The notes under the pieces were generated by a model. The model made no database searches and had not been told where the DNA came from. It saw only the letters and a list, made by a program, of their open reading frames with translations. This document shows positions 24,327 to 33,900 of a DNA stretch of 64,000 nucleotides, one piece after another. The first letter of the stretch is position 1; every line of letters begins with the position of its first letter. Position numbers and translations under genes: made by a program. The DNA is from Lutibacter profundi (GTDB lineage Bacteria > Bacteroidota > Bacteroidia > Flavobacteriales > Flavobacteriaceae): positions 1,766,001 through 1,830,000 of the forward strand of contig NZ_CP013355.1 of the NCBI RefSeq assembly GCF_001543325.1, in the 5' to 3' direction.

Positions 24327-26093
24327 ATGGGAACTAAAGTCCATAAAAAATTAAATGAACTAGCAGCAACAGCAATTTGTGGTAATGATATTAGTTCTTC
24401 TGTATTGTATGTTTCAGCTTTGGCTATAGCATTTGCTGGTCAATATGCTTGGATTACATTACTTATTGTATCATTAGTGTTGTTTTTATTTCGAAAAATT
24501 TATGGAGAAGTTGTTGGTGCATTACCTTTAAATGGAGGAGCATACAATGCCTTACTAAATACTACAAGTAAAGGTATGGCGTCTTTTGCTGCTGCATTAA
24601 CATTACTTTCCTATATGGCTACAGCTGTAATTTCGGCAAATGAAGCCATTCACTATTTACACCATTTAATTCCATCTATGCCAATAATTATTGCAACAAT
24701 TGTATTGCTTGCTATATTTGCATCTCTTACTATTGGTGGAATAACCGAATCTGCCAAGGTAGCTATAGGGATTTTCTTATTTCACTTATCATCATTGGTA
24801 ATTTTAAGTGCATTTATTATTTATTATTTAAGTAACAATGGAATTGGATTATTTCTAGAGAATTGGCACTTTTCAGGAAATGGAGGTAGTATTTCCAATG
24901 CTATCTTTTTTGGTTTTGCAGCCTCAATGTTAGGCGTGTCTGGGTTTGAAAGTTCTGCTAATTTTGTTGAAGAGCAACAAAAAGGTGTTTTCCCAAAAAC
25001 ATTAAAAAATATGTGGTCTATAGTAAGCATTATAAATCCGCTTATGGCAATATTTGCATTGGCTTTGTTTACAATTCCTATACTGCAAAGCCCTGAATAT
25101 CAAAATACATTATTGGTAGAAATGGGAAAACACGTTGGTGGTAAATGGGTAGCTGTTTTAATATCAATTGATGCTTTTTTAGTTTTGAGTGGAGCTGTTC
25201 TTACAAGTTTTGTAGGAGTGTCTGGATTATTAGAACGTATGACTTTAGATAGAATTTTACCTCAATTTTTCTTAAAGAAGAATAAAAAAGGGAGCTCTTA
25301 CAGAATCATATTAATGTTTTTCTTTTTATCCATATCCGTATTACTTATTACCAATGGTAATGTAAAATTATTGGCTGGTGTTTATACTATTTCATTTTTA
25401 TCAGTGATGGTTTTATTTGGAGTAGGTAATATTTTATTAAAAGTTAAAAGAAGTAAATTACCTAGACCAGAAAAAGCTTCTTGGCTTGCTGTTATAATTG
25501 CAATTAGCGCTGTTGGATTGGCTCTTATTGGGAATATAATTATGAAACCTAAAGATGGTTTACCAAGTAATTTAACAATCTTCCTCGACTACTTTATACC
25601 AACCATTCTTTTTATTGTTTTTATGCTAAATAGAACTGTTTTACTAACATTCTTATTAAATGTAATGCATACTATTTTTGATCCTGTTCGTAATTTTGTT
25701 TTAAAAACTGATAAAAAAATATTAAAGACCATTAACAAAATAAATTCACAAGAATTTGTATTTTTTACTAAAGGTGATAAAATATCTACGCTAAATAAAG
25801 TGATGCTTTACATCTTAAAAAATGAGCATACTAAAAAAATTAAAATTGTTATAGCTTTAGAAAAAGGACAAAAAGTACCCGAAAATTTACCACAAGAAAT
25901 AGATTTTCTAGATAGAGAATATCCTGAAATAGCTATTGAATTTTTAGTTGTTGAAGGAAAATTTAGTCCAGAACTTATTAAAGAACTTTCAAAAAAGTGG
26001 GGCATTCCTATTAACTTTATGTTTATTGGGTCACCAAGTGATAAATTCCCTTATAAAATTGAAGAATTAGGAGGGGTCAGATTAATAATATAA
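24327..26093 (+). CDS. APC-family permease with C-terminal cytoplasmic domain
   Basis: The 588-residue protein has about 12 membrane helices up to residue 440 or so, with the APC features VSALAIAFAGQYAWITL, GALPLNGGAYNALLNTTSKG and FGFAASMLGVSGFESSANFVEEQQKGVFP (the amino acid permease 2 type). After the last helix a soluble tail of about 130 residues (SQEFVFFTKGDKISTLNKVMLYILKNEHTKKIKIVIALEKG...) has an alternating beta-alpha pattern like a universal-stress-protein or Rossmann-like regulatory domain. Substrate is unknown; such permeases may carry amino acids or act as K+/amino acid transporters. It follows aspS by 15 bases. Confidence 0.85.
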   Translation: MGTKVHKKLNELAATAICGNDISSSVLYVSALAIAFAGQYAWITLLIVSLVLFLFRKIYGEVVGALPLNGGAYNALLNTTSKGMASFAAALTLLSYMATAVISANEAIHYLHHLIPSMPIIIATIVLLAIFASLTIGGITESAKVAIGIFLFHLSSLVILSAFIIYYLSNNGIGLFLENWHFSGNGGSISNAIFFGFAASMLGVSGFESSANFVEEQQKGVFPKTLKNMWSIVSIINPLMAIFALALFTIPILQSPEYQNTLLVEMGKHVGGKWVAVLISIDAFLVLSGAVLTSFVGVSGLLERMTLDRILPQFFLKKNKKGSSYRIILMFFFLSISVLLITNGNVKLLAGVYTISFLSVMVLFGVGNILLKVKRSKLPRPEKASWLAVIIAISAVGLALIGNIIMKPKDGLPSNLTIFLDYFIPTILFIVFMLNRTVLLTFLLNVMHTIFDPVRNFVLKTDKKILKTINKINSQEFVFFTKGDKISTLNKVMLYILKNEHTKKIKIVIALEKGQKVPENLPQEIDFLDREYPEIAIEFLVVEGKFSPELIKELSKKWGIPINFMFIGSPSDKFPYKIEELGGVRLII

Positions 26094-26237
26094 AAAGACT
26101 TTGTCTTCCAGTCTATTTAACTTTAATTAAAATTCATGACTTTTTATCATGCTGATTTTCAAAGTATTTGTACATTTGTTAACGTTTTATTCTAAATGCA
26201 TGTGTATCCAATTTTAAAACTACAACCATTTATAATT

Positions 26238-26417
26238 ATGTTTTTGAATGATTCTATTCAACTAAATACCGTAAAAAAATCAATAAAAGAAAAGTGTTGT
26301 AAAAAGCATTTAGAGGAAGGTAAAAAAAAAATAAAAACTGCTCTAATTTATCAACTTAATGTCTTTATTTTGATACTTTTGCACTTTCTTTTTTATAAAA
26401 ACAAAAATGTTAACTAG
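26238..26417 (+). CDS. Uncertain small protein, Lys/Cys-rich
   Basis: A 59-codon frame from ATG 26238 (an earlier ATG at 26196 is in the same frame) reads MFLNDSIQLNTVKKSIKEKCCKKHLEEGKKK and then a hydrophobic end. The KEKCCKKH-GKKK pattern resembles small Cys/Lys proteins I associate with Flavobacteriaceae, but the second half runs through a 10-A tract and past the likely ClC promoter, and its end overlaps the ClC start by 11 bases. It could be a real short protein, a frameshifted one, or chance. No function is claimed. Confidence 0.3.
   Translation: MFLNDSIQLNTVKKSIKEKCCKKHLEEGKKKIKTALIYQLNVFILILLHFLFYKNKNVN
26374..26381 (+). promoter_or_regulatory. -7 box (TACTTTTG) for ClC gene
   Basis: Exact TAnnTTTG match 25 bases before the ATG at 26407. 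No clear -33 TTG. Confidence 0.45.
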
Positions 26418-28203
26418 TCCTAAAATTTTATTTCGTAAATTTTTAAAATGGAGATACCAACATATTTCTAATAAACAATTTACAAACATTGCTAGTGCTG
26501 TTATAGGTTTATTAGCTGGTTTAGGGGCTGTTGTTTTAAAAAATATTACTCACTTTATACAGCGTTTATTAGAAGGTGAATTTATTAGAGATATTCATCA
26601 GGCTTTTTACTTTATATTTCCAATTATAGGATTATTAGTAGTTTTATTTGTAATTAAGTATTTGGTAAAGAAAAAGGTAGGGCATGGAATTCCTTCAACT
26701 TTATATGCTATTTCCAAACAAAAAGGAATTATGTCTAGGCATCAAATGTGGGCATCTTTAATTACAGCACCATTAACCGTTGGTTTTGGAGGTTCCGTTG
26801 GATTAGAAGGACCAACTGTAGCTACTGGAGCCGCATTAGGTTCTAATTTTGCACGATTATTTCATCTAAATCAAACTACCCGAACATTGTTAATTGGAGC
26901 TGCTGCTGCAGGAGCCATGTCATCAATTTTTAAAGCTCCTATTGCTGCCATTGTTTTTGCTGTTGAAATATTTAGTTTAGAGCTAACTTTAGCTTCAATG
27001 ATTCCTTTATTACTAGCATCTATTACTGCTATTTTAACTTCTTATTTCTTTTTAGGAGATGATGTGCTACTCCATTTTCAAATACAAGATAAATTTATTT
27101 TAAATGATGTTTTGTTTTATGTTTTTTTAGGTGTTGTAACCGCTACAATTTCAATTTATTTTAGTAAAACGTATTTCGCTATAGGTAATAAGTTCAAACA
27201 ATTTAAAAGCCCTTATAAAAGGCTTTTAATTGGAGGTTTTTTAATAGGTATAATGGTTTATTTTGTACCTCCTCTTTTTGGTGAAGGGTACGAAACTATC
27301 AATAATATTTTAAAGGGTAATGTTGGAAATGTTATTGTAAATAATATTTTTCAGACAGAAATAAGTAATATTTGGATTATTATATTACTGCTTATAGGGC
27401 TAATTATTTTCAAAGTAGTTGCCATGTCTTTTACATTTGGAGCAGGAGGTATAGGTGGTGTTTTTGCTCCAACTCTTTTTACAGGAAGTATTTCGGGATA
27501 TGTATTTGCAGTAATTGTAAATTATAGTAGCTTCTTTAGCCACCAATTATCTTTAACCAATTTTGCTATGGTTGGCATGGCAGGTTTAATGGCTGGAGTA
27601 TTACAAGCTCCATTAACAGCCATCTTTTTAATTGCAGAAATCACAGGTGGTTATGAACTTTTTGTCCCTTTAATGATTGTTGCCTCTATTTCTTTTATAA
27701 TTACAAAAATATATGTTCCTCATAATATTTATGCTGCTGAACTAGCTAGAAGAGGAGAATTAATAACTCACGATAAAGATAAAAATGTTTTAATGATGTT
27801 AGATTTAGATAAACTAATTGAAACTAATTTTGTTTTATTATATCCTGAAATGACCTTAGGAGAAGTTGTAAATAATGCCGTTGTAAAATCATCACGTAAT
27901 CATTTTCCTGTAGTTAATGAAGCACATGAATTTTTAGGAATACTTACATTAAATGATATTAGAACTATTATGTTTGATAAAGATTTATATGATAAAGTGA
28001 AGGTTAGAAGTTTAATGCATAGCGCATCAGATATTATTTATTATGAAAAAGATTCTGCAGAAGAAATTTTAAATAAATTTAAAATGAGTGGCGCTTGGAA
28101 TTTGGTAGTTCTTAAAAACGGCAAATACTTTGGTTTTATGTCAAAATCTCGTTTACTAACGGCCTACAGAAGAAAATTAATTAATGTTACAGCCAATTTA
28201 TAA
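26407..28203 (+). CDS. ClC-family chloride channel/transporter with CBS domains
   Basis: The 598-residue membrane protein has the ClC fold: GHGIPSTLY (92-100, the GSGIP motif region), GGSVGLEGPTVATGA (128-142, with the gating Glu134 of GxEGP), and GAGGIGGVFAPTLFTGS for the second anion site. A glutamate at GLEGP supports coupled or gated Cl- transport. The last 130 or so residues (LDKLIETNFVLLYPEMTLGEVVNNAVVKSSRNHFPVVNEAHEFLGILTLNDIR...) form two CBS domains that sense nucleotides. It moves Cl- across the inner membrane, perhaps in acid or osmotic stress. Confidence 0.93.
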   Translation: MLTSPKILFRKFLKWRYQHISNKQFTNIASAVIGLLAGLGAVVLKNITHFIQRLLEGEFIRDIHQAFYFIFPIIGLLVVLFVIKYLVKKKVGHGIPSTLYAISKQKGIMSRHQMWASLITAPLTVGFGGSVGLEGPTVATGAALGSNFARLFHLNQTTRTLLIGAAAAGAMSSIFKAPIAAIVFAVEIFSLELTLASMIPLLLASITAILTSYFFLGDDVLLHFQIQDKFILNDVLFYVFLGVVTATISIYFSKTYFAIGNKFKQFKSPYKRLLIGGFLIGIMVYFVPPLFGEGYETINNILKGNVGNVIVNNIFQTEISNIWIIILLLIGLIIFKVVAMSFTFGAGGIGGVFAPTLFTGSISGYVFAVIVNYSSFFSHQLSLTNFAMVGMAGLMAGVLQAPLTAIFLIAEITGGYELFVPLMIVASISFIITKIYVPHNIYAAELARRGELITHDKDKNVLMMLDLDKLIETNFVLLYPEMTLGEVVNNAVVKSSRNHFPVVNEAHEFLGILTLNDIRTIMFDKDLYDKVKVRSLMHSASDIIYYEKDSAEEILNKFKMSGAWNLVVLKNGKYFGFMSKSRLLTAYRRKLINVTANL

Positions 28204-28212
28204 CTTTTATTA

Positions 28213-28220
28213 ATTTTGCA
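28213..28220 (+). promoter_or_regulatory. -7 box (TAATTTTG) for the small membrane protein gene
   Basis: Within TTATTAATTTTGCAAC after the ClC stop, TAATTTTG matches TAnnTTTG about 25 bases before the ATG at 28245. Position accurate to a base or two. Confidence 0.35.
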
Positions 28221-28244
28221 ACAACTAATAAAAACACTTTCTTT

Positions 28245-28475
28245 ATGAAATATCTTTTAGCCTTTCTTTTAGTACTTATCTTAGGAATATTAGGCTATGG
28301 TTTTTACCTTAAAAGCATAGGAAATACCAATAGTGAACTTGTTATTGGGCTAAGTGTTACTGCAATTGCATTTATATATATGCCCTTGTTTATTTACCAC
28401 AGGTATAAAAACAAAAAAATAAGCGATTTTACCTTTGAAAAATTTAAAAAAGATTTAGAAAACAGAAGTAAATAA
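28245..28475 (+). CDS. Small two-helix membrane protein of unknown function
   Basis: The 76-residue product has a hydrophobic helix at about residues 3-21 (LLAFLLVLILGILGYGFYL), a short loop (KSIGNTNSELV), a second helix (IGLSVTAIAFIYMPLFIYH) and a charged cytoplasmic tail (RYKNKKISDFTFEKFKKDLENRSK). Such proteins are common and unnamed in Flavobacteriaceae. It has its own candidate -7 box and converges with tadA, 11 bases apart. Confidence 0.7.
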   Translation: MKYLLAFLLVLILGILGYGFYLKSIGNTNSELVIGLSVTAIAFIYMPLFIYHRYKNKKISDFTFEKFKKDLENRSK

Positions 28476-28486
28476 CTTTCGTTTAT

Positions 28487-28936
28487 TTAATTTAAATTAC
28501 GTTTTTCAATAAAAAAACGTTTTAAAAGGCTGGCTGATTCTTCTTCTAAAATACCTCCCAAAACCTTTGTTTTAGGATGTAAAGTTGTTTTTAAAGCCAA
28601 AAACCCTCTTTTTTTTTCAGAAGCACCATATACAATTTTCCCTATTTGAGTCCAATAACTTGCACCTGCACACATTTGACAAGGTTCTAATGTTACGTAT
28701 AAAGTACACTCTTTTAAATATTTTCCCCCTAAAAAATCTGAAGCAGCTGTAAAAGCCTGCATTTCAGCATGTGCAGTAACATCATTTAGCGTTTCAGTTA
28801 AATTGTGAGCTCTTGCAATAACTTGATTATTCATAACAATAACAGCTCCAATAGGCACTTCATTTTTATCAAAGGCCAATTGTGCTTCTTGCAAAGCTCT
28901 TTTCATAAAATAAATATCATCAAAAGGGTTTATCAT
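28487..28936 (-). CDS. tadA: tRNA adenosine(34) deaminase
   Basis: The 149-residue deaminase converts A34 to inosine in tRNA-Arg(ACG). The zinc site is in DVTAHAEMQAF (His56, catalytic Glu58) and LEPCQMCAGASYW (Cys86, Cys89), the standard H-A-E / P-C-x-x-C cytidine-deaminase-fold motifs. The N-terminal DDIYFMKRALQEAQLAFDKNEVPIGAVIV matches TadA. Other nucleoside deaminases share this fold, but this N-terminus and length favour TadA. Confidence 0.92.
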   Translation of the reverse strand: MINPFDDIYFMKRALQEAQLAFDKNEVPIGAVIVMNNQVIARAHNLTETLNDVTAHAEMQAFTAASDFLGGKYLKECTLYVTLEPCQMCAGASYWTQIGKIVYGASEKKRGFLALKTTLHPKTKVLGGILEEESASLLKRFFIEKRNLN

Positions 28937-29083
28937 ACTTCAAAAGTAATTTTTTTAATTCAACGTACAATTTAAATATTGTAATTTTGTAATGAATGAA
29001 CCGAGCAATACAAATTTTGATACCTATAAAAATTATGAATAGTGAACACCATCTGTTACCTTTAAAAAATAAAGTTTGAACAG

Positions 29084-30853
29084 ATGAAGCCTAATTTATT
29101 AAATCATATTAATAATCCTGAAGATTTACGAACTCTTAATCGAAATCAACTTCCTCAAGTTGCGAAAGAATTACGTAATTTTATTATTGATGTTGTTGCA
29201 ACAAAAGAAGGGCATTTAGGTGCAAGCTTGGGTGTAGTTGAATTGACTATTGCTTTACATTATGTTTTTAACACTCCTGAAGATCTTTTAATTTGGGATG
29301 TTGGTCATCAAGCATACGGACATAAAATTTTAACTGAAAGACGAGAACAATTTTATACAAACAGGCAATTAGGTGGAATTGCAGGTTTTCCAAACAGAAA
29401 AGAAAGTGTTTATGATGCTTTTGGAACTGGGCACTCATCAACATCAATTTCGGCTGCGTTGGGGATGGCTATTGCTTCAAAATTAAAAGGTGATTTTAAA
29501 AAACAACATATTGCAGTTATTGGAGATGCTTCTATTGCAAGCGGAATGGCTTTTGAAGGATTAAACCATGCGGGCGTTACTGATGCTAATTTACTGATAA
29601 TTTTGAATGATAATGCTATGGGAATTGACCCAAGTGTTGGTGCTTTAAAAAACTACTTCACCAATGTAAAAGCTGGTAAAAAAGTTCGGAAAAACAACAT
29701 TATAGAAGCATTAAACTTTAACTATTCTGGCCCTATTGACGGGCATAATATTGATGCTATTATTAAAGAATTAGAACGATTAAAAACCATAAAAGGTCCT
29801 AAATTTTTACATATTATTACCACAAAAGGAAAAGGTTTAGAGCAAGCAGAGCAAGATCAAGTAACCTATCACGCACCCGGGAAATTTAATAAGGTTACGG
29901 GTGAACTAATTTCTAAAAACAATACACTCCAGCCTCCAAAATTTCAAGATGTTTTTGGTGAAACCATTGTTGAATTAGCCAAAAAGAATATTAAAATAGT
30001 TGGTATAACACCTGCTATGCCAACAGGAAGTTCTTTAAAAATAATGCTTGATGTGTTGCCTGAAAGAGCCTTTGATGTTGGTATTGCAGAACAACATGCA
30101 GTTACTTTAGCTGCCGGAATGGCAACTCAAGGTTTAATTCCTTTTTGTACTATTTATTCTACTTTTTTACAACGTGCTTACGACCAAATAATTCATGATG
30201 TTGCTTTGCAAAATTTACCCGTTATTTTTTGTATTGATAGAGCTGGAATAGTTGGTGAAGACGGTGCTACCCATCATGGCGTTTTTGATATTGCTTACTT
30301 ACGTTGTATTCCAAACGTAGTGATTTTTGCTCCTTTGAATGAACTAGAATTACGTAATATGATGTACACCGCTCAATTAGGAATAAATTTTCCATTAGCT
30401 ATTCGTTACCCAAGAGGAAGGGGAACTATTATTGATTGGAAACAACCTTTTTTAACCGTTGAAATTGGTAAAGGGGAATGTATTTCAGAAGGAAATGAAA
30501 TAGCGGTTTTAAGTATTGGAACCATTGGCAATACTATTATGGAGGTGCAAAAAGAACTTCCTCTACATAAAATTGCACATTACAATATGCGTTTTGTAAA
30601 ACCTTTAGACTCTCTCTTATTGCATAAAATATTTCAAAAATTTAACACTATTATTACCATTGAAGATGGAACAATTAAAGGTGGTTTTGGAAGTGCTATT
30701 TTAGAGTTTTCTCAGCAACAAAACTATATTAATAAAACAATAAAGCAACTTGGTATTCCCGATAATTTTGTGGAACATGGTAAAGTTGATGTATTATTTG
30801 ATAATCTTCATTTATCAAAAGAAAAGATTAAAGAATTTTTATTGAAATTATAA
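29084..30853 (+). CDS. dxs: 1-deoxy-D-xylulose-5-phosphate synthase
   Basis: The 589-residue thiamine-diphosphate enzyme joins pyruvate and glyceraldehyde 3-phosphate, the first step of the MEP isoprenoid pathway. Features: GHLGASLGVVELTIALHYVF, DVGHQAYGHKIL, FGTGHSSTSISAALGMA, the ThDP/Mg motif GDASIASGMAFEGLNHAG...LNDNAMGID, and in the second half the catalytic FDVGIAEQHAVTLAAGMATQG and DRAGIVGEDGATHHGVFD. It is somewhat shorter than the E. coli enzyme (620). It is a single gene, ending 96 bases from the convergent T9SS block. Confidence 0.95.
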   Translation: MKPNLLNHINNPEDLRTLNRNQLPQVAKELRNFIIDVVATKEGHLGASLGVVELTIALHYVFNTPEDLLIWDVGHQAYGHKILTERREQFYTNRQLGGIAGFPNRKESVYDAFGTGHSSTSISAALGMAIASKLKGDFKKQHIAVIGDASIASGMAFEGLNHAGVTDANLLIILNDNAMGIDPSVGALKNYFTNVKAGKKVRKNNIIEALNFNYSGPIDGHNIDAIIKELERLKTIKGPKFLHIITTKGKGLEQAEQDQVTYHAPGKFNKVTGELISKNNTLQPPKFQDVFGETIVELAKKNIKIVGITPAMPTGSSLKIMLDVLPERAFDVGIAEQHAVTLAAGMATQGLIPFCTIYSTFLQRAYDQIIHDVALQNLPVIFCIDRAGIVGEDGATHHGVFDIAYLRCIPNVVIFAPLNELELRNMMYTAQLGINFPLAIRYPRGRGTIIDWKQPFLTVEIGKGECISEGNEIAVLSIGTIGNTIMEVQKELPLHKIAHYNMRFVKPLDSLLLHKIFQKFNTIITIEDGTIKGGFGSAILEFSQQQNYINKTIKQLGIPDNFVEHGKVDVLFDNLHLSKEKIKEFLLKL

Positions 30854-30903
30854 TAGGTATCACCCATTGTGTATGCTGAATCAAATTTTCTAATTTCAAA
30901 ATA

Positions 30904-30944
30904 GTTCTCGATACAATTTTCTATCGAAAATCACTCGAACTAAC
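30904..30944. repeat. Short palindromic extragenic repeat
   Basis: GTTCTCGATA...TATCGAAAAT...CTCGAAC forms a hairpin with the core CGATA-CAATTTTC-TATCG and outer GTTC/GAAC arms, between the convergent ends of dxs and the T9SS gene. It may also slow transcription from either side. Resembles extragenic hairpins frequent in Flavobacteriaceae; other copies were not checked. Confidence 0.4.
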
Positions 30945-30949
30945 ATTCA

Positions 30950-33900
30950 TTATTTAATAATTATCTTTTTACTTCCTTGTAACGCTTCAGAAGTTAACTT
31001 TAAAATATATACTCCAGAAGCTAAATGATTTGCGTTAATATGCTCAATATTACCTCTATCAAAACTCAATTGCTTCACAAAAACTTTTTGCCCCATAATG
31101 GTATACAATTCAATAGTTGTTTTTCCAATAAACTTACTTGACGAAATTGAAAATTCTCCTTCTGATACCGTAGGGAAAACCGAAATTCCAGTTTTTTCAA
31201 AGAAATTATCATCAATACCTAAAGCGGCATCAATTGTTACGCTAATTTGTTCATTTGGCAAAAACCCATTTGTTGCATTGGTAATATCTACTTTAAAAGA
31301 ATCGGTATCATTTGTTCCACTTGAATTTACATAGGTTATTATTCCTGTATTAATATCATCTTGAGTAAATGTTTCTCCTAGTAATAAGGTAACATTGTTT
31401 AATCTTACTTCTCCTACTGTTGGTAATTCAGCTAACATATAAATCTGTTCACTTGCTGTAGAACCCGCACTGGTTGCTTCTGTTTCACTTTGTAATAACG
31501 TGTAAGTACTATTTGTACCTACAGTAATTGGAGCGTTTGTAAAGGTTGAATTTGTAGTTGTTTGATTTTGACAAATTTGAATAGACCAACTATTAATATC
31601 TCCAAAATCTCCATCATACCAATCAACTACTTTTAACGTCCAATCTCCCACAGAATTTTTCCCATTAAATCCGCTTAAAAGATTTGTTGGGATAACGGTA
31701 GCTGAAACTGCACTATTTGCACAGTCAAAAATCCCTGCAGCGGCATCATCATAGGTAACAAGAATATCATTTTCTCCATTACACTCTCTATCAAATAAAA
31801 CTATTTCTGTAGCATCAGGAGCAATTATAGAAATTACTAAATCTTGAATATATGTATGAGAAATATCAATAGTTATATTTACATCACTTATGGTTAAATT
31901 ATCTGTAATATTTATAATAGAAGTAGCTGGCGTACCAGCAGTATTTGCTCCTGCTCCATCAGGAATTGTAACTGAGGTAGCATTAGTAGCTAACGTACAA
32001 TCGTTTTGGGTTTGAAACTTTTGTGTTGCAGAATAAGTACCTGTAACACAGTCGTTTTTTGCTCTAACTCTCCAATAATAAACTGTACCAATAGTTAGTA
32101 TTGAAGTACTTGTATAGGAGTTGGTTGCAACATTTGCTGTTTCAACAATTGTAGAAAATCCTGCATCTGTAGAAATATCAATATCATAAGAGGTTGCACT
32201 TGCATCAGCATTCCAATCAAAAACAAGACTAGAAATAGCAATTCCTATGGCTTCATTTACCGGAGCTACTGTTGTTACAGTACCAATAGATGTGTCACGT
32301 ACTTTTAAAATTACATCAATAGAATTTGTTTGGTTTCCGGTTCCTGTAACTGTTATTGTATAATCACCTATTGCTACGGATCCTATATCTCCAATGGTCA
32401 TTGTAAAAGTACCTGCTGTACTAAGTGAAGTTGGATTAAACGTAATTGTAGCACCCGTTGGAGCGCCAGTTTGTGAAAAAGTAGTTACTGTATTATAAGA
32501 AGCATTTGCATTAAAATCAAAATCAAAAACAGCATCATTAGGTGTACAAGTAGTAATGGTGCTATTTGCTGTTGTAATTGAAAAATCAGTATCTGTAAAT
32601 TTCCCTGTAAAAGTACCTCTTCCAAATGTTGTTGCCAACACACTATTATCAGAAGTACGCAAATCTAAATCTAACACTTTAACATCTTGCATTCCATTGT
32701 AAGAAGATACCCAAGTTGGAGATGCATCATTAAAATTAGCTGTTGACCATACTCCTAATTCTGTACCAACGATAACTTCGTTTGCTACTAACGGATTTTG
32801 TAAAATACATTTCACAGGCATATCGGGTAAATTACCTTCTTTATCTTGCCAAGTGGTACCACCATCAGCAGAATACCAAACACTCGTAACACCGTAATTG
32901 TGAAATGTTACAAAAATATCATTTTCTGTTGCTCCAAATTCAATAGCAGAAACACTTCCAACAAATGATCCTCCAGAAATATCGGTCCAAGTTGGCGTTC
33001 CATCTGCGTTGGTTAGTTTTAATAATTTACTGTTATCTGTACCCACAAGTAGTGTAGTGCTTGCTGTGGTGTATAGAGAAACTTTAAAAGCTGTTGGAGA
33101 ACCGTCTAATAATGCATTTGTTAATTGATCCTTTATTGCACTACTACTACCCAAAGTATATCTATTTATTTGCTTTGTAGTTCCAGTAGAACCATTAGAA
33201 TACATTATATTTAAATTATGGTCTAGCCCTGCAGGATTTATAAAATCTCCTTCTGTTGTTGCATTTTCTATATAATATCCAGCTCCACTATATGGTAAAT
33301 CTAAATAATAATGCGTATTATACACATAAGAAACTACCATATAATTACCATCTTTATCTATGGTACTATAGGCGCCATCTCCACCAAATACACGTATGCT
33401 AGAATTTGCTCCTGCTGAAGCGCCATTAATAAACTGTGAGCCGTTATCTTGAGCTCCTGCAACAATTAATTCATTTGCAGCATCTTGTCCATATCCTCCA
33501 TAATAAAACTGAGTGACATTATAGTCTGTATTCATAGCGGTAAATACATCGTTTGTTTCAGCTGTAGATAAGCTAGAAGCGTAATACACACCACCATCAC
33601 CACCTATAACAGCTTCGTTATTTGCTCCTGGTCTAAATGAAAATGCATGCTGATCTGCATGTACTATAGAGCAACTAAGCGTGTTTAAATTAGGATTGGT
33701 TGACCATCGTGAAATTTGTTTCCAATCACTAGCTACACTTGTGTTTTCTCCTTGTGTTGTTCTAAATAAATCGATACCGCCTACATAAACAATAGTGTCA
33801 TCAGTAGGATCCACTTCAATAACTAAATCGTAAAATGCTTGCCCACGGGTAAAATCTGCTGCCGAAATTCCATTATCAGCATCATCTGGTTTTGCTAATT

